From: Tritrichomonas foetus
Taxonomy: Eukaryota > Parabasalia > Tritrichomonadida > Tritrichomonadidae
Direction of reading: 5' to 3'
Length of the DNA stretch: 61,998 bases
Assembly: GCA_001839685.1 (NCBI GenBank)
Contig: MLAK01000799.1
Span: forward strand, 1 to 61,998
The notes below the pieces were generated by a model. The model was not told where the DNA came from. It was given only the letters and a program-made list of their open reading frames with translations, and ran no database searches. The translations under genes and the position numbers were made by a program. Of the stretch, positions 17,861 through 27,527 are shown piece by piece (the first letter of the stretch is position 1; each line of letters starts with the position of its first letter).

Positions 17861-19318
17861 ATGAACGCAAAAGCCAAGCTCTATCTTATGAACATCGCCC
17901 TCGCCTTCCAGCATCTTTTCGCTGTTCTTGGTGGTATCGTTGTTGTTCCCATCATTCTCCAAATGAGTACTTCAATGGGTCTTTTCGCCTCCGGATTTGG
18001 CTCATGCATGTTCTACCTTGTCACTTCCAGGAAAGTTCCAGTTTTCCACGGCTCTAGTTTCACATACATGTCAGGTTTAACATCATACTTAGCCAGCACA
18101 AAAACCAAGCCATGGGGCTCCAACCACGATGCTTACATTGGTAGACAAGCAGTTGCAATCATTATCAGCGGTATTTTCTTCGCTATTTATGCCGTCATTG
18201 CTTATTTCATCGGTCCACGCAGACTCAACAAATTATTCCCACCAATCGTCGTCGGTCCAATCGTTATGACAATCGGTCTTTCACTTTGCCCATCAATCAT
18301 CAGCTCCAACATTGTTTCCCACTATTCCGGTGAAAACGCCCAATTCAAAGCCTACGAAGTTTGGGTTTGCGTCGCTGTTGTCGTTATCATCATTCTTGGT
18401 GTTACTTGCTTTGCTCCAGGCATTTGGAACGTCTTCGGTATCATTTTCGGAATTATTGGCGGTTACATTGCAGCTGCTGCCTTCCAAGTAATTGACTACA
18501 ATAAAATCACAGACGCCTACTGGGTCATTTTCGAGCCAGAAGCATTCTTGAGCACATTCAGATTCTACAAATACATGGCTTGGGACTGGAACGCCATTGT
18601 CATGATTGTTCCACTCACACTTGTCGGCTTTATGGAACACCTTGGTGATATTGCCACAAACGGTGCTGTTTGCAACAAAGACTTCTTCCTTGACCCAGGA
18701 CTTCACCGCACCCTTCTCGGTGATGGCATTGCCATATCAGCTGCAGGATTCCTCGGTGCTCCACCAATGGCCACATACTCCCAAAACACAGGCGTTCTTG
18801 TCATCACAAGAAACTTCAACCCAGACGTCCTTGCTATCGCTGGATGCTATTCTATGTTCCTTGGTCTTATCACAAAGGTTGGCGGTATCTTCTCATCCAT
18901 TCCAGATTTCGTTATCGGCGGCGCATCAATGATGATGTTCGGTATCATCGCCGTCATGGGCGTCAAGGTTCTTGTCATGAATCGCGTCGAAGTTGCCCAA
19001 TCAAGAAACCTCATGATCGTCGCTATCATCATCATCATCGGCGTTGGTTTCGACACTGGAGGTGTTGCATTGAAAGCTGGAGATGTCGAAATTTCACCAC
19101 TCGCCATTGCAACAGTCATTGGTGTCATCCTCAACCTCATCCTTCCAGAAAAACTCTCACAAGACAAAACAGCTGAGGCTGAAGAAACAGAAGAAAAGGA
19201 AGATGGAAATGAGAACTTCCGCGAAGACTCCTCCTCCTCCTCTTCATCCTCATCTTCATCATCAAGCACAACAACACACGACACTGTCCAAGATATGAAG
19301 GACGCTTATCAAGCATAG
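17861..19318 (+). CDS. Nucleobase:cation symporter-2 family transporter (uracil/xanthine permease)
   Basis: A 485-residue membrane protein with about 12-14 hydrophobic segments. Family marks: AFQHLFAVLGG in TM1 (the QH motif), PVFHGSSFTYM in TM3, VGFMEHLGDIATNG (conserved Glu and Asp of TM8), and the NCS2 signature as YSQNTGVLVITRNFN in TM10. These proteins import uracil, xanthine, uric acid or other purines with H+ or Na+ at the plasma membrane. Trichomonads cannot make purines or pyrimidines de novo, so uptake is essential. The tail after residue ~440 is acidic, then a run of about 14 Ser, then TTTHDTVQDMKDAYQA. Codons end far more often in C than in any neighbour, typical of high expression. 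Substrate is not determined. Confidence 0.92.
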   Translation: MNAKAKLYLMNIALAFQHLFAVLGGIVVVPIILQMSTSMGLFASGFGSCMFYLVTSRKVPVFHGSSFTYMSGLTSYLASTKTKPWGSNHDAYIGRQAVAIIISGIFFAIYAVIAYFIGPRRLNKLFPPIVVGPIVMTIGLSLCPSIISSNIVSHYSGENAQFKAYEVWVCVAVVVIIILGVTCFAPGIWNVFGIIFGIIGGYIAAAAFQVIDYNKITDAYWVIFEPEAFLSTFRFYKYMAWDWNAIVMIVPLTLVGFMEHLGDIATNGAVCNKDFFLDPGLHRTLLGDGIAISAAGFLGAPPMATYSQNTGVLVITRNFNPDVLAIAGCYSMFLGLITKVGGIFSSIPDFVIGGASMMMFGIIAVMGVKVLVMNRVEVAQSRNLMIVAIIIIIGVGFDTGGVALKAGDVEISPLAIATVIGVILNLILPEKLSQDKTAEAEETEEKEDGNENFREDSSSSSSSSSSSSSTTTHDTVQDMKDAYQA

Positions 19319-19970
19319 ATTGGAAAAAAAAAACAGAAAATAAAATACAATTATATTTTTGAATTTAATAAAAAAGAATTTTGAAACTGTATTTGGTGTT
19401 TTTATTTTGCATAAAGATTCTTTTTTCATTTCGTCAAAATTTGAGAACCTTAATTAAACTGTATCGAAAATTTCATCGATCAATCAAATGTGATTCAATG
19501 AAAACAAATATTTTAAAAATTGGACTTTAACAGTATTTTTATGTTATGTATCATACATAGGTTTGAGTCAATCGACTCTTTGAATGAATTCTCTTGTTAT
19601 GTTTGATGCTCAAAATAAAGGTGGTGAATTTCGAAGATTTTGTTCTAATATAACCATAAGCATTCGTGGATCAGAAAATCGTCTATTATGATTTCTCAGA
19701 GGATGAAGCTGACCTTTGGATTAAAGACATGATTTTTTCGATTTATAGAAGATAATCGATTATTTTGTGAAAAATTAGAAAACGTATAGTAACGTCCAGT
19801 TTTTTTAATGAAAAAGTTATTTCTATTCATAGAATTGTATTTATAAATGGTGTCATCTCATGACATATATCTTCAAAAAGTTTAGGATATATCACAATTA
19901 AATATCTTCTTCACAAATAAATTGAAAGATTATTTAATTTCAATTTCTCAAACGATTCCAAGAGGAAATA
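19319..19970. other. Intergenic spacer
   Basis: AT-rich spacer between the transporter and TTLL genes, with an A-rich 3' flank (AATAAAATACAATTATA) just after the transporter stop. Nothing else is seen. Confidence 0.5.
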
Positions 19971-22900
19971 ATGCTCGTAAACGAAGGGAGGTTCCTTTTT
20001 AGTGTTGTGAAAAAGGCAATTTCCTCTGCTGGATTATCTTTACAAGATTCGAATCCACAATCTTTACTCGTTTGGTATGACAATCTCCGCGAAATCGATT
20101 ATTACTCAACGTTAAAACCATGGCAAGTGGTAAATCGAATCCCAAATATTAATCTGATCTGTCGAAAAGCGCCATTTGTCCAATTGGTTAATCGCATGAA
20201 ATTATTCTTTCCAACGCTTTATACATTTTATCCATATTCGATTATTTTGCCAAACAGAATTGAAGAATTCAAACAGCTTGTGTCCAAGCATGAAAAGAAG
20301 TATATCATTAAACCAGATGGCGGTTCACTTGGTTGCGGAATTACAATCCTCAAAGAAACGGATGAATATAAACCATCAAACCCAAATTCACTTTGTGTTG
20401 CACAAGAATACATAGAATCATACCTAATTGATGAAACAAAATTTGATCTTCGAGTTTACGCCTTGGTTGCATCTGTTGATCCATTAGTGATTTATGTTTA
20501 TCGAGATGGTGTAGCTCGATTTTGCTCTGAAAAAAGTTCAGCAGATAATGTTTATTCACAGCTTACTAATACGGCCGTGAACAAAAACAATCCAAACGTA
20601 AAAATGGAAAATATCACTCGAACAATTAAAGATGTTTTTTCTCAATTGAGAAAAGATGGAATTGATACATCATTAATATGGGCTAAAATTGATAATGCAA
20701 TCATTTTAACAGTATTATCAGCTCTTAAGTTCCTAGAAGAAGGAATTGAAAAACAATGCAAGCCAAATGGATATAATCGATGTTTTCATATTCTTGGATT
20801 TGATTTTATTCTCGATCGTGATTTAAATCCATTGATTTTAGAAGTGAATTATCGTCCGTCATTAGATGCAGATACAGAAGCCGAACGAAGTATGAAGATA
20901 AAAATGCTTGGTACAGCAATGAAAATCGGTGCACCACTAAGTAAATTACAAAAGAAAATTACTGAAAACGTATCGAAATTTAATGAAGCTGAATGGGATG
21001 AATTTTTTTCAAAATTAAAAGAAGACCAAAATTTAATTGATAAAAATGTATTCACTGGACTTTTCTATAAAGTTTATCCATCATCTAATAAAATAAATCA
21101 AAAAAATTATAATGAAGTAAAAAGTATTGCACTCAAATGCCCAACTAACATTAAACCACGTTTCAAGCTCCCTGTAATGCTTAAAAAACCACAATTCAGG
21201 CTACCACCTGTAAATGAAGTTTTTTATGATACAGATTCAATTCGAAAACATGAACAGAAATGCGAAGCTGAAGCGAAACAAAACAACTCCCCTTCCAAGA
21301 ATGTAGTGAAGACAAATAACTCACAACATCCAGCTTCATCTGGTAAATCAAATGCGCCAAATCATCCCAAATCCCCAAATTCTAACATAGCAGTAAAAGA
21401 AACTATTAATTCAACATCTACCAAAAAGACACCACCTGAACCAACATCAAAAATACCACCACCATCGGTAGCAGAAACAACAGCAACAACAACAGCAACA
21501 ACGACAACAACGACAACAACAACAAAAAATGCGAAATCAAATCCAAAAATTGTGGTTAACAAAGACATGAAACTAAGCATCAACTTAGACAGCAAACAAG
21601 ATCTCAAAATTAACATCTCTGATCAGAAATCTAAAACCAAAATTGAAATTAAAGCTGATGAAATTGATAATAACAAAGTTGAAGCAAAGCTTATTATAAC
21701 AGAGGATCTTAACCCTAAAACCAATCTTGAACCTAATTTAGAATCAATTATTGAAAATAGAATCGACACTAAACCAAGTGCTGAAAGCACGACTGAACTT
21801 TTAGTGGAAGTGAAAACAGAAAATAAACCAGAAAATCAAATAACTGTCATTCAAAATGAGCCTCAAATTAATACGAATCAAGAAATCCACTATTCACCTG
21901 ATACTATTCAAATAAATAATAATTTCCGTCAAACCGCTTCAATGTCACGAGAAAATTCAAAACTTAAAGTAGAAACATTGTTAGATACATCCCCCCAAGT
22001 TACAACAGGAAAAGTTGATTTAAAACAAACAGAATTAAAACAAACTGAAGCAAAACAAGATGCAGTAAAACAAACAGAATTAAAACAAACTACAACAAAA
22101 CAAACAGAATTAAAACAAACTACAACAAAACAAACAGAATTAAAACAAACTAAAGCAAAACAAACTACAGCAAAACAAGATGCAGTAAAACAAACTGAAG
22201 CAAAACAAGATGCAGTAAAACAAACTAAAGTAAAACAAACAGCAGGAAAACAAACAGAATTAAAACAAGCTGCAGCAAAACAAACAGAATTAAAACAAGC
22301 TGCAGCAAAACAAACAGAATTAAAGCATACAGAATTAAAACAAACTGAAGCAAAACAAGATGCAGTAAAACAAACAGAAACAAAACAAACAGAATTAAAA
22401 CAAGCTGCAGTAAAACAAGATGCAGTAAAACAAACTGAAACAAAACAAACAGAATTAAAACAAACTAAAGCAAAACAAACTGCAGGAAAACAAACAGAAT
22501 TAAAGCATACAGAATTCAAACAAACAGAATTAAAACAAGCTGCAGCAAAACAAACAGAATTTAAGCAAACTGAATTAAAACCAATGAAAGAAATCGCCAC
22601 GACAAATAATTGTATCAAAAAAGAAATTCGAGAAAAATCAAGAAAAGACACCAGGAATGAAGAGCTAATAAGGGATTCCCATGTAAAAATAAAATTGGAA
22701 GCAAAGTCAGAAGCAAAACTTGAAAAGAAAGCTGAAATAAAATCTGAAAATAGTATCAATGAAAAGAAATCTGAACAAACGAACAATATTATCAACAATA
22801 TCACTCCAATAACAGACAAACCTTCACATCAAACAAGTGAAATACAACCAAGTGAAAATGGAAGTGATTCTAAATTTGGTAGTTCTCAAAGATTAACAAA

Positions 22901-23573
22901 GAATGCTTCACGGCATTTAACAACAAACCAGCCCAAAAATCATGATTCGTTTGTACAAACACAAAAGATTGTTTATAGTCTAAATGGAAACCGGAAAATC
23001 ATAAAATATGGTTCATCTAAAGATCCTGAACAATCAATTTCACATTCAAACTCAAATACGAATTCGGATTCACACTCAAATTCAACAAGAAATTCACATT
23101 CCAATAAAATTTCAAGTAATACAATTTCTCAAAATACACATATAAAAAATAATAATCGATCCACTATAGAATCAACGAATAGATCAAAGGAAGTACGACA
23201 AAAGGAACAGTTTATAAATACAAATATAAGTGAAGAAGCAAGCAAAGTTATTCATCAAACAATGAAATCTTTAGCATTACCACCAACTCAACAAGGAACA
23301 AAAAGAACTTACAAGGATTTAAATGACGGAGTCAAAACAGAAAAAGCACGGAGAGTTCATACAGTCACAGAAAGCTCACCTAGAAGAAGTAAATCTTTAG
23401 CAAAGAATAGTAATTTAGTTAATATAAAAAATGATTCGTCCAATGCAATGCCATCAGAAAAAGATTTTCCACCTAATAATAATAAAAGGTATGAATTAAA
23501 GCAGCTACGAGAGAGGCAGAGAATAGCCGATCAAAGAAATGTGATGAGTTCAAATATTAAGCCTTTTGGATAG
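19971..23573 (+). CDS. Tubulin tyrosine ligase-like glutamylase with repeat tail
   Basis: A 1200-residue protein. Residues ~30-330 form a complete TTLL catalytic domain: WQVVNRIPNINLICRKA (family 'VNHFPxMxEICRKD'), YIIKPDGGSLGCGITI (ATP-grasp loop, ~110-124), TKFDLRVYALVASVDPLVIY, and GFDFILDRDLNPLILEVNYR (~275-294) with the ILEVN metal-binding residues. TTLL enzymes add glutamate (or glycine or tyrosine) to tubulin tails; the layout suits a polyglutamylase (TTLL4/5/6-like), acting on flagellar and axostyle microtubules. The rest is a low-complexity tail: a Thr run near residue 515, 37 KQxxx pentapeptides at 685-869, then Ser/Asn/Lys-rich sequence. The tail is very basic, so it may bind microtubules; that is inference. 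Family members usually carry shorter tails. Confidence 0.92.
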   Translation: MLVNEGRFLFSVVKKAISSAGLSLQDSNPQSLLVWYDNLREIDYYSTLKPWQVVNRIPNINLICRKAPFVQLVNRMKLFFPTLYTFYPYSIILPNRIEEFKQLVSKHEKKYIIKPDGGSLGCGITILKETDEYKPSNPNSLCVAQEYIESYLIDETKFDLRVYALVASVDPLVIYVYRDGVARFCSEKSSADNVYSQLTNTAVNKNNPNVKMENITRTIKDVFSQLRKDGIDTSLIWAKIDNAIILTVLSALKFLEEGIEKQCKPNGYNRCFHILGFDFILDRDLNPLILEVNYRPSLDADTEAERSMKIKMLGTAMKIGAPLSKLQKKITENVSKFNEAEWDEFFSKLKEDQNLIDKNVFTGLFYKVYPSSNKINQKNYNEVKSIALKCPTNIKPRFKLPVMLKKPQFRLPPVNEVFYDTDSIRKHEQKCEAEAKQNNSPSKNVVKTNNSQHPASSGKSNAPNHPKSPNSNIAVKETINSTSTKKTPPEPTSKIPPPSVAETTATTTATTTTTTTTTKNAKSNPKIVVNKDMKLSINLDSKQDLKINISDQKSKTKIEIKADEIDNNKVEAKLIITEDLNPKTNLEPNLESIIENRIDTKPSAESTTELLVEVKTENKPENQITVIQNEPQINTNQEIHYSPDTIQINNNFRQTASMSRENSKLKVETLLDTSPQVTTGKVDLKQTELKQTEAKQDAVKQTELKQTTTKQTELKQTTTKQTELKQTKAKQTTAKQDAVKQTEAKQDAVKQTKVKQTAGKQTELKQAAAKQTELKQAAAKQTELKHTELKQTEAKQDAVKQTETKQTELKQAAVKQDAVKQTETKQTELKQTKAKQTAGKQTELKHTEFKQTELKQAAAKQTEFKQTELKPMKEIATTNNCIKKEIREKSRKDTRNEELIRDSHVKIKLEAKSEAKLEKKAEIKSENSINEKKSEQTNNIINNITPITDKPSHQTSEIQPSENGSDSKFGSSQRLTKNASRHLTTNQPKNHDSFVQTQKIVYSLNGNRKIIKYGSSKDPEQSISHSNSNTNSDSHSNSTRNSHSNKISSNTISQNTHIKNNNRSTIESTNRSKEVRQKEQFINTNISEEASKVIHQTMKSLALPPTQQGTKRTYKDLNDGVKTEKARRVHTVTESSPRRSKSLAKNSNLVNIKNDSSNAMPSEKDFPPNNNKRYELKQLRERQRIADQRNVMSSNIKPFG
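22023..22577. repeat. 15-bp tandem repeat coding 37 KQxxx units
   Basis: Thirty-seven uninterrupted 15-bp units encode pentapeptides KQTEL (most common), KQTEA, KQDAV, KQTTT, KQAAA, KQTET, KQTKA, KQTAG and a few KHTEL/KHTEF. Higher-order blocks repeat, for example KQTELKQAAA and KQTEAKQDAV. Length is always a multiple of 15, so the frame is held. On the minus strand it creates a long Cys/Phe/Val frame (21929-22819) that is only a shadow. Confidence 0.97.
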
Positions 23574-24120
23574 AAATAAATTGTTTTTATGATAATTATT
23601 TTTTTTCTTCACTCATTTTTTTTTTGCCCTAGCAACAATAATAATATAAATTCTCATGATATATATATATTTCTCCTATTATTCAAACATAACTAAATAT
23701 ATGAACATGATAAATTCGAATTCAGGAATATACAAAGGTAGGATGGAAATATGAATTTCTGTTAATCTAACCTATATTTCATTTTAGAATGCCAGAAGGT
23801 AACTTTATTAATTTTGCAAATCATCATGATTCAATCATTATATCAGATGACAATGAATAACGATAGAGAGCTTGGTCAACTGATGTCCTAATTAGGACAG
23901 GGGTATTGAAAAAGTGAAAACCAGTTTTTCTTGTCGACTTTTTCACTATCGATAGAGAACGATAAAAAGAATACAAAATCTTTCAACAACCAAAAAAGGA
24001 TTCAAATTGAAATATATTTGTACTTTTTGAGGGTATATTTGGGCATAAGAATTTAAAAATTGATGTCTTGGATTATTTTTCACCATTCAATATTTACATG
24101 AATGACATGTTATATAAAAT
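23574..24120. other. Intergenic spacer with palindrome
   Basis: AT-rich region between the TTLL and TAF5 genes. It holds a perfect 16-bp palindrome (23884-23899) and, just after it, AGTGAAAA/TTTTCACT arms around 23915-23950. A TCA motif (TTCAATATTT) lies about 35 nt before the TAF5 ATG. Confidence 0.5.
23884..23899. promoter_or_regulatory. Perfect 16-bp palindrome upstream of TAF5
   Basis: TGTCCTAATTAGGACA equals its own reverse complement. It is followed within 50 bp by a second, looser dyad (AGTGAAAA ... TTTTCACT). This is a candidate binding site for a dimeric factor or a cruciform, about 220 bp before the TAF5 start. Confidence 0.4.
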
Positions 24121-26061
24121 ATGTTAATGAATCAACCAGGATCGAGCCAGTCACAAATGTGGGACTACCTCTATAATGACATGCTCCAGTATTTAGCTAA
24201 CCATGGATATCAAATCACCAATTCAGAAGAAATCGAGCGAACTCTAAAAAAAACAAATCCGAGGGCCCAAATGCGACCAAAGGCACCGTTTCTGGATTCA
24301 GTTATTTCTTATTTGGCAAATTTAGAAAAACAAGACGAGAGCAAAACCGGAATCGACATGCCGAAAATGTATGACGAATTAGTGGAGTTTATCAAACAAG
24401 TTCCAGACATTCAATCGATCCAGTTGAAACCGCTATTATTTGCATTTTTTTACCACACAATTGTTTCAATGCATATTCCCAGACAGCCAGATAAAAGAGA
24501 TGCCGATGAGAAAAGTCGACAGCTTGAAAAAACCATTCAATTTTTTGAAAAGTATACAAAATATGCTGACGATGATATGAAATTTCATTCTTTTCATGAA
24601 TCTGATATTAAAAAATTTCAGCAAAATTTACAAAGTTCAATTTTGAATACAGGCACAATAAATGATAAAGCAATTTTTCATGCTTCATTAACTGAAACCA
24701 CTTACCAAGCTTTAGTTGCATTTTTAATGGATAAATCTTTTATGAGGTTTTTAATAATCCTTCGGAAATATGTAAAGGTGAATTTTGTTCCACTCGATCA
24801 CTTCACTAACAGACTTGATGAACAAAATTTTATATATCATTCAACATATCAAGAGGATGATCCAGTCCAGCCACTAATTCAACTATTAAATGAGAATCCT
24901 TACGATTTAGCTAAAAAGTTTGTAAAAGGAAATGATACTACTAAAAATTCTCCGATTAAATTTGATATTTTTGATGATGATCCTACAACCAATCGAATAG
25001 CCAATCCATTTCCACTTCCTCCAGTATCGGCTGATAGAATTGCTGCAATTGCATCAGATTTGAGACACCTTGATAAACTATCAAAAACTGTTTTACCTTC
25101 TTGCGCTTATTTCACTTTCCAGCAAGATAACATTGCGTATGATATAAACTATAATGGAACTTTACTCGCAGTTGCCACAAATTATGGATACGTTCAATTA
25201 TTTGCAACATGCGCGCTTACAGATATCGACGATAAAACCATTACAGATAAAATTATTCCATACCCAATCGTTCCGAGACAACCTACAGGACTACCCAGCA
25301 GAAATATGTATACTAGACATTTGCTTGGCCCTAGAACATATTGTTGCAAGTTTTCCCCAGAATCTCGATTTTTACTTTGTACTGGTGCTTCGACACTCAA
25401 AATATGGTCATGTGAACATTGTAATGCGATATCACATATTAATTATCAAACTGGAATTATTTGGTGTGCTGACTGGTCACCTCTTGGATATCATTTTGTG
25501 ATTGGAACAGATGATAAATGCTCCCTATTGTATTCATTTGATCGAGAAAAACCAATCAGGATGTTCGTTGGTCATCAAGACTCTTTAACTGATATAAAAT
25601 TTCATCCAAATGCAGCAACAATAGCATCTGCAAGCTACGATAGATCCGTAATGCTTTGGGATATTCGTGAAGAAAAGAAAAATTCATGTACTCGAGTTTT
25701 TGCTGAAAGCAATGATGTTCCAATGTCCATTCAGTTTTCAAGGAATGGTCGAGTAATAATCAGCGGTGATGAAATGGGAAAAATTACTACATGGGATATC
25801 GGTGAAGGAAGGAAAATAGGTTCAGTTAAAGGACATAAAGGTGAAATTAGGGATATGACAGTAAGTATTGAAGGAACTTTACTTGCATCAGCTGGATCCA
25901 ATGGTGAAATTGCTTTATGGGACATGGCTACACTTTGCAGCAACTCTGCAAGTAGTGCAGAGCCATTAAAGAAGCTGACACCAAGGAATTCTTACACCCA
26001 TCGAGTTTCTTTCAGCAGCAGAAACCTGCTTCATGCAATTGGATCAATCAAAAAGTCTTAG
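24121..26061 (+). CDS. TAF5: TFIID subunit TAF5-like, WD40 protein
   Basis: A 646-residue protein. Residues ~75-235 correspond to the TAF5 N-terminal (NTD2) helical domain: YDELVEFIKQVPDIQSIQLK PLLFAFFYHTIVS, then FFEKYTKYADDDMKFHSFHE. The C-terminal half (~330-646) has a WD40 propeller: CCKFSPESRFLLCTG, GIIWCADWSPLGYHFVIGT, MFVGHQDSLTDIKFHPN, TIASASYDRSVMLWDIRE, MSIQFSRNGRVIISGDEMG, SVKGHKGEIRDM and LLASAGSNGEIALWDMA. TAF5 is a scaffold of TFIID, and of SAGA in some lineages, for Pol II transcription. A LisH-like segment may precede NTD2. Two ATGs (24121 and 24127) are possible starts. Confidence 0.85.
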   Translation: MLMNQPGSSQSQMWDYLYNDMLQYLANHGYQITNSEEIERTLKKTNPRAQMRPKAPFLDSVISYLANLEKQDESKTGIDMPKMYDELVEFIKQVPDIQSIQLKPLLFAFFYHTIVSMHIPRQPDKRDADEKSRQLEKTIQFFEKYTKYADDDMKFHSFHESDIKKFQQNLQSSILNTGTINDKAIFHASLTETTYQALVAFLMDKSFMRFLIILRKYVKVNFVPLDHFTNRLDEQNFIYHSTYQEDDPVQPLIQLLNENPYDLAKKFVKGNDTTKNSPIKFDIFDDDPTTNRIANPFPLPPVSADRIAAIASDLRHLDKLSKTVLPSCAYFTFQQDNIAYDINYNGTLLAVATNYGYVQLFATCALTDIDDKTITDKIIPYPIVPRQPTGLPSRNMYTRHLLGPRTYCCKFSPESRFLLCTGASTLKIWSCEHCNAISHINYQTGIIWCADWSPLGYHFVIGTDDKCSLLYSFDREKPIRMFVGHQDSLTDIKFHPNAATIASASYDRSVMLWDIREEKKNSCTRVFAESNDVPMSIQFSRNGRVIISGDEMGKITTWDIGEGRKIGSVKGHKGEIRDMTVSIEGTLLASAGSNGEIALWDMATLCSNSASSAEPLKKLTPRNSYTHRVSFSSRNLLHAIGSIKKS

Positions 26062-26514
26062 AATTTTGTTTTACTTTGGTGTGCGGAGGGATATTTTCTT
26101 GTTATTTTGTTTTGTATTTTATTTTTCTTGTTAAATATATAATACACAAATAGATTTTCATTCTTTGTTCTTTTCGTTTCTTATTTCTGTTGTTGTTAAT
26201 AATACTTAATCCTGTTTTATTTTTTTATATATAACGAGACTTGTAATAGTCATTATATTTTTTGGGGCATGTGTGAATAGTTATTTGAGGATCATACAAA
26301 ATTGGGAGAGAGGGTAACAAAACGAAAATAAGTTTTGAGAAGATTCTTTATCCAAGAAATATTCAAATATCAATTCAATTTAACTCTATGAATTTTCCGA
26401 AGACTCTTTGATGAATCACTTATTCAGAATTTCTCATGGGAAAATGACTTTTTCAATCAGTGATGCTTATTCTCACTCAAAAGTCATGATGTATTCAATT
26501 ATAACTTCATTCGA
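26062..26514. other. Intergenic spacer
   Basis: T-rich 3' flank of TAF5 followed by the PITP promoter region; TTCAATTATAACTTCATTCG before the PITP ATG contains two TCA motifs. No gene or RNA is seen. Confidence 0.5.
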
Positions 26515-27336
26515 ATGAAGCTTATCGAGTTTAGAATAATGATGCCTATTTCTTTGGATAGGTTTCCAGCTGCTAAAGCATACATGGTTCATGGATATGT
26601 GAAAAACTCATCAGGTGGAGGTGAAGGAATCGAAATTGTCAAAAATGGAGAACCTTACAATGAAAATGGGGAAAAAGGAACATTAAATTATAAGATATAT
26701 CATGTGAAATCACAAATTCCAGGATTTATAAGATGGGCTGTACCTGACAGATATCTTCATTTTAATGAGAAATCATACAATTCTTATCCACATTGCAAGT
26801 CACTTTTGAGAGTTCCTGCCCTTAAAGATGATTTCATTCTTGATGTAGAGTCACAACACATTATATATACGAATAAGATGGAATTCCCAAGTAACTATAT
26901 GGATATGACTGATGAAGAATTGAAGATGAGAGAAGTAATATACATTGACATATTAAATGGTAATCCATATCCTGATTCAGACCCAAATTTGGATCTGTCC
27001 AATTTTATTTGTCCTGAAGCAGGATTTAATACTCCTTTAACATCACCTCCTGGCTATAATCCCAACGCACCACCAAAATGGACTGAAACTTTTAACGGTC
27101 CAATGATTTGTGTGATTAAGGTTCTTAAGTTCCATTTTAAATGGTGGGGGATTCAAACAGGGGCAGAAAACCTTGTGGCACATACTTTCTATCCAAAATT
27201 ATTCACTGAATCTCATCGTAAAATCGTCGCTCATATGAAAGATTGGTATGCACTTACCGATGAAGATCTTGAGAAAATGGGTGAAAAAATTCATAAAGAA
27301 CAGCTTGAAGGAGAAGGATTCACTATAGATGAGTAA
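26515..27336 (+). CDS. Class I phosphatidylinositol transfer protein
   Basis: A 273-residue single-domain START-like protein of the family's usual length (~270). Landmarks in order: EFRIMMPISLDRF at the start, SSGGGEGIEIVKNGEPY (lipid headgroup region), YKIYHVKSQIPGFIRWAVP, EKSYNSYPHCKSLLRVP, EVIYIDILNG, KVLKFHFKWWGIQTGAENL (the WW membrane-docking loop) and TESHRKIVAHMKDWYALTDE at the C-terminal helix. PITPs exchange phosphatidylinositol and phosphatidylcholine between membranes and supply PI for kinases. There is no extra domain. In the same region lie a BEACH protein and a VPS15-like subunit, also linked to membrane traffic. Confidence 0.96.
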   Translation: MKLIEFRIMMPISLDRFPAAKAYMVHGYVKNSSGGGEGIEIVKNGEPYNENGEKGTLNYKIYHVKSQIPGFIRWAVPDRYLHFNEKSYNSYPHCKSLLRVPALKDDFILDVESQHIIYTNKMEFPSNYMDMTDEELKMREVIYIDILNGNPYPDSDPNLDLSNFICPEAGFNTPLTSPPGYNPNAPPKWTETFNGPMICVIKVLKFHFKWWGIQTGAENLVAHTFYPKLFTESHRKIVAHMKDWYALTDEDLEKMGEKIHKEQLEGEGFTIDE

Positions 27337-27527
27337 CGAACTTAAAAACCTTTTTTATTATGCTATTAAAACAGAAAAAACACAATATATCTTATCATAA
27401 CCATATCAGATTATTGAAAAAAGTCCTAAAAATCATGTTTACAAATTTAACTTTAACATTTTAAAACGAAGAAAAGAAAATTTCTTCCTTTTCATTTCAT
27501 GGTATTAAATACAGGAAAAGAAATTTA

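Noticed and set aside
18293..19284. Antisense frames opposite the nucleobase transporter
   Set aside because: They arise from the C-ending codons of the transporter, which has complete family motifs on the plus strand.
22023..22577. CRISPR-like array
   Set aside because: Units are contiguous 15-bp coding repeats without spacers, in a eukaryotic gene. The QQPI array at 43078-43170 is rejected for the same reason.
21929..22819. Long antisense frame of repeating Cys-Phe-Asn-Ser-Val units
   Set aside because: It is the reverse reading of the 15-bp KQxxx array in the TTLL gene; a repeat in multiples of three keeps the opposite frame open. The TTLL frame has a real domain.
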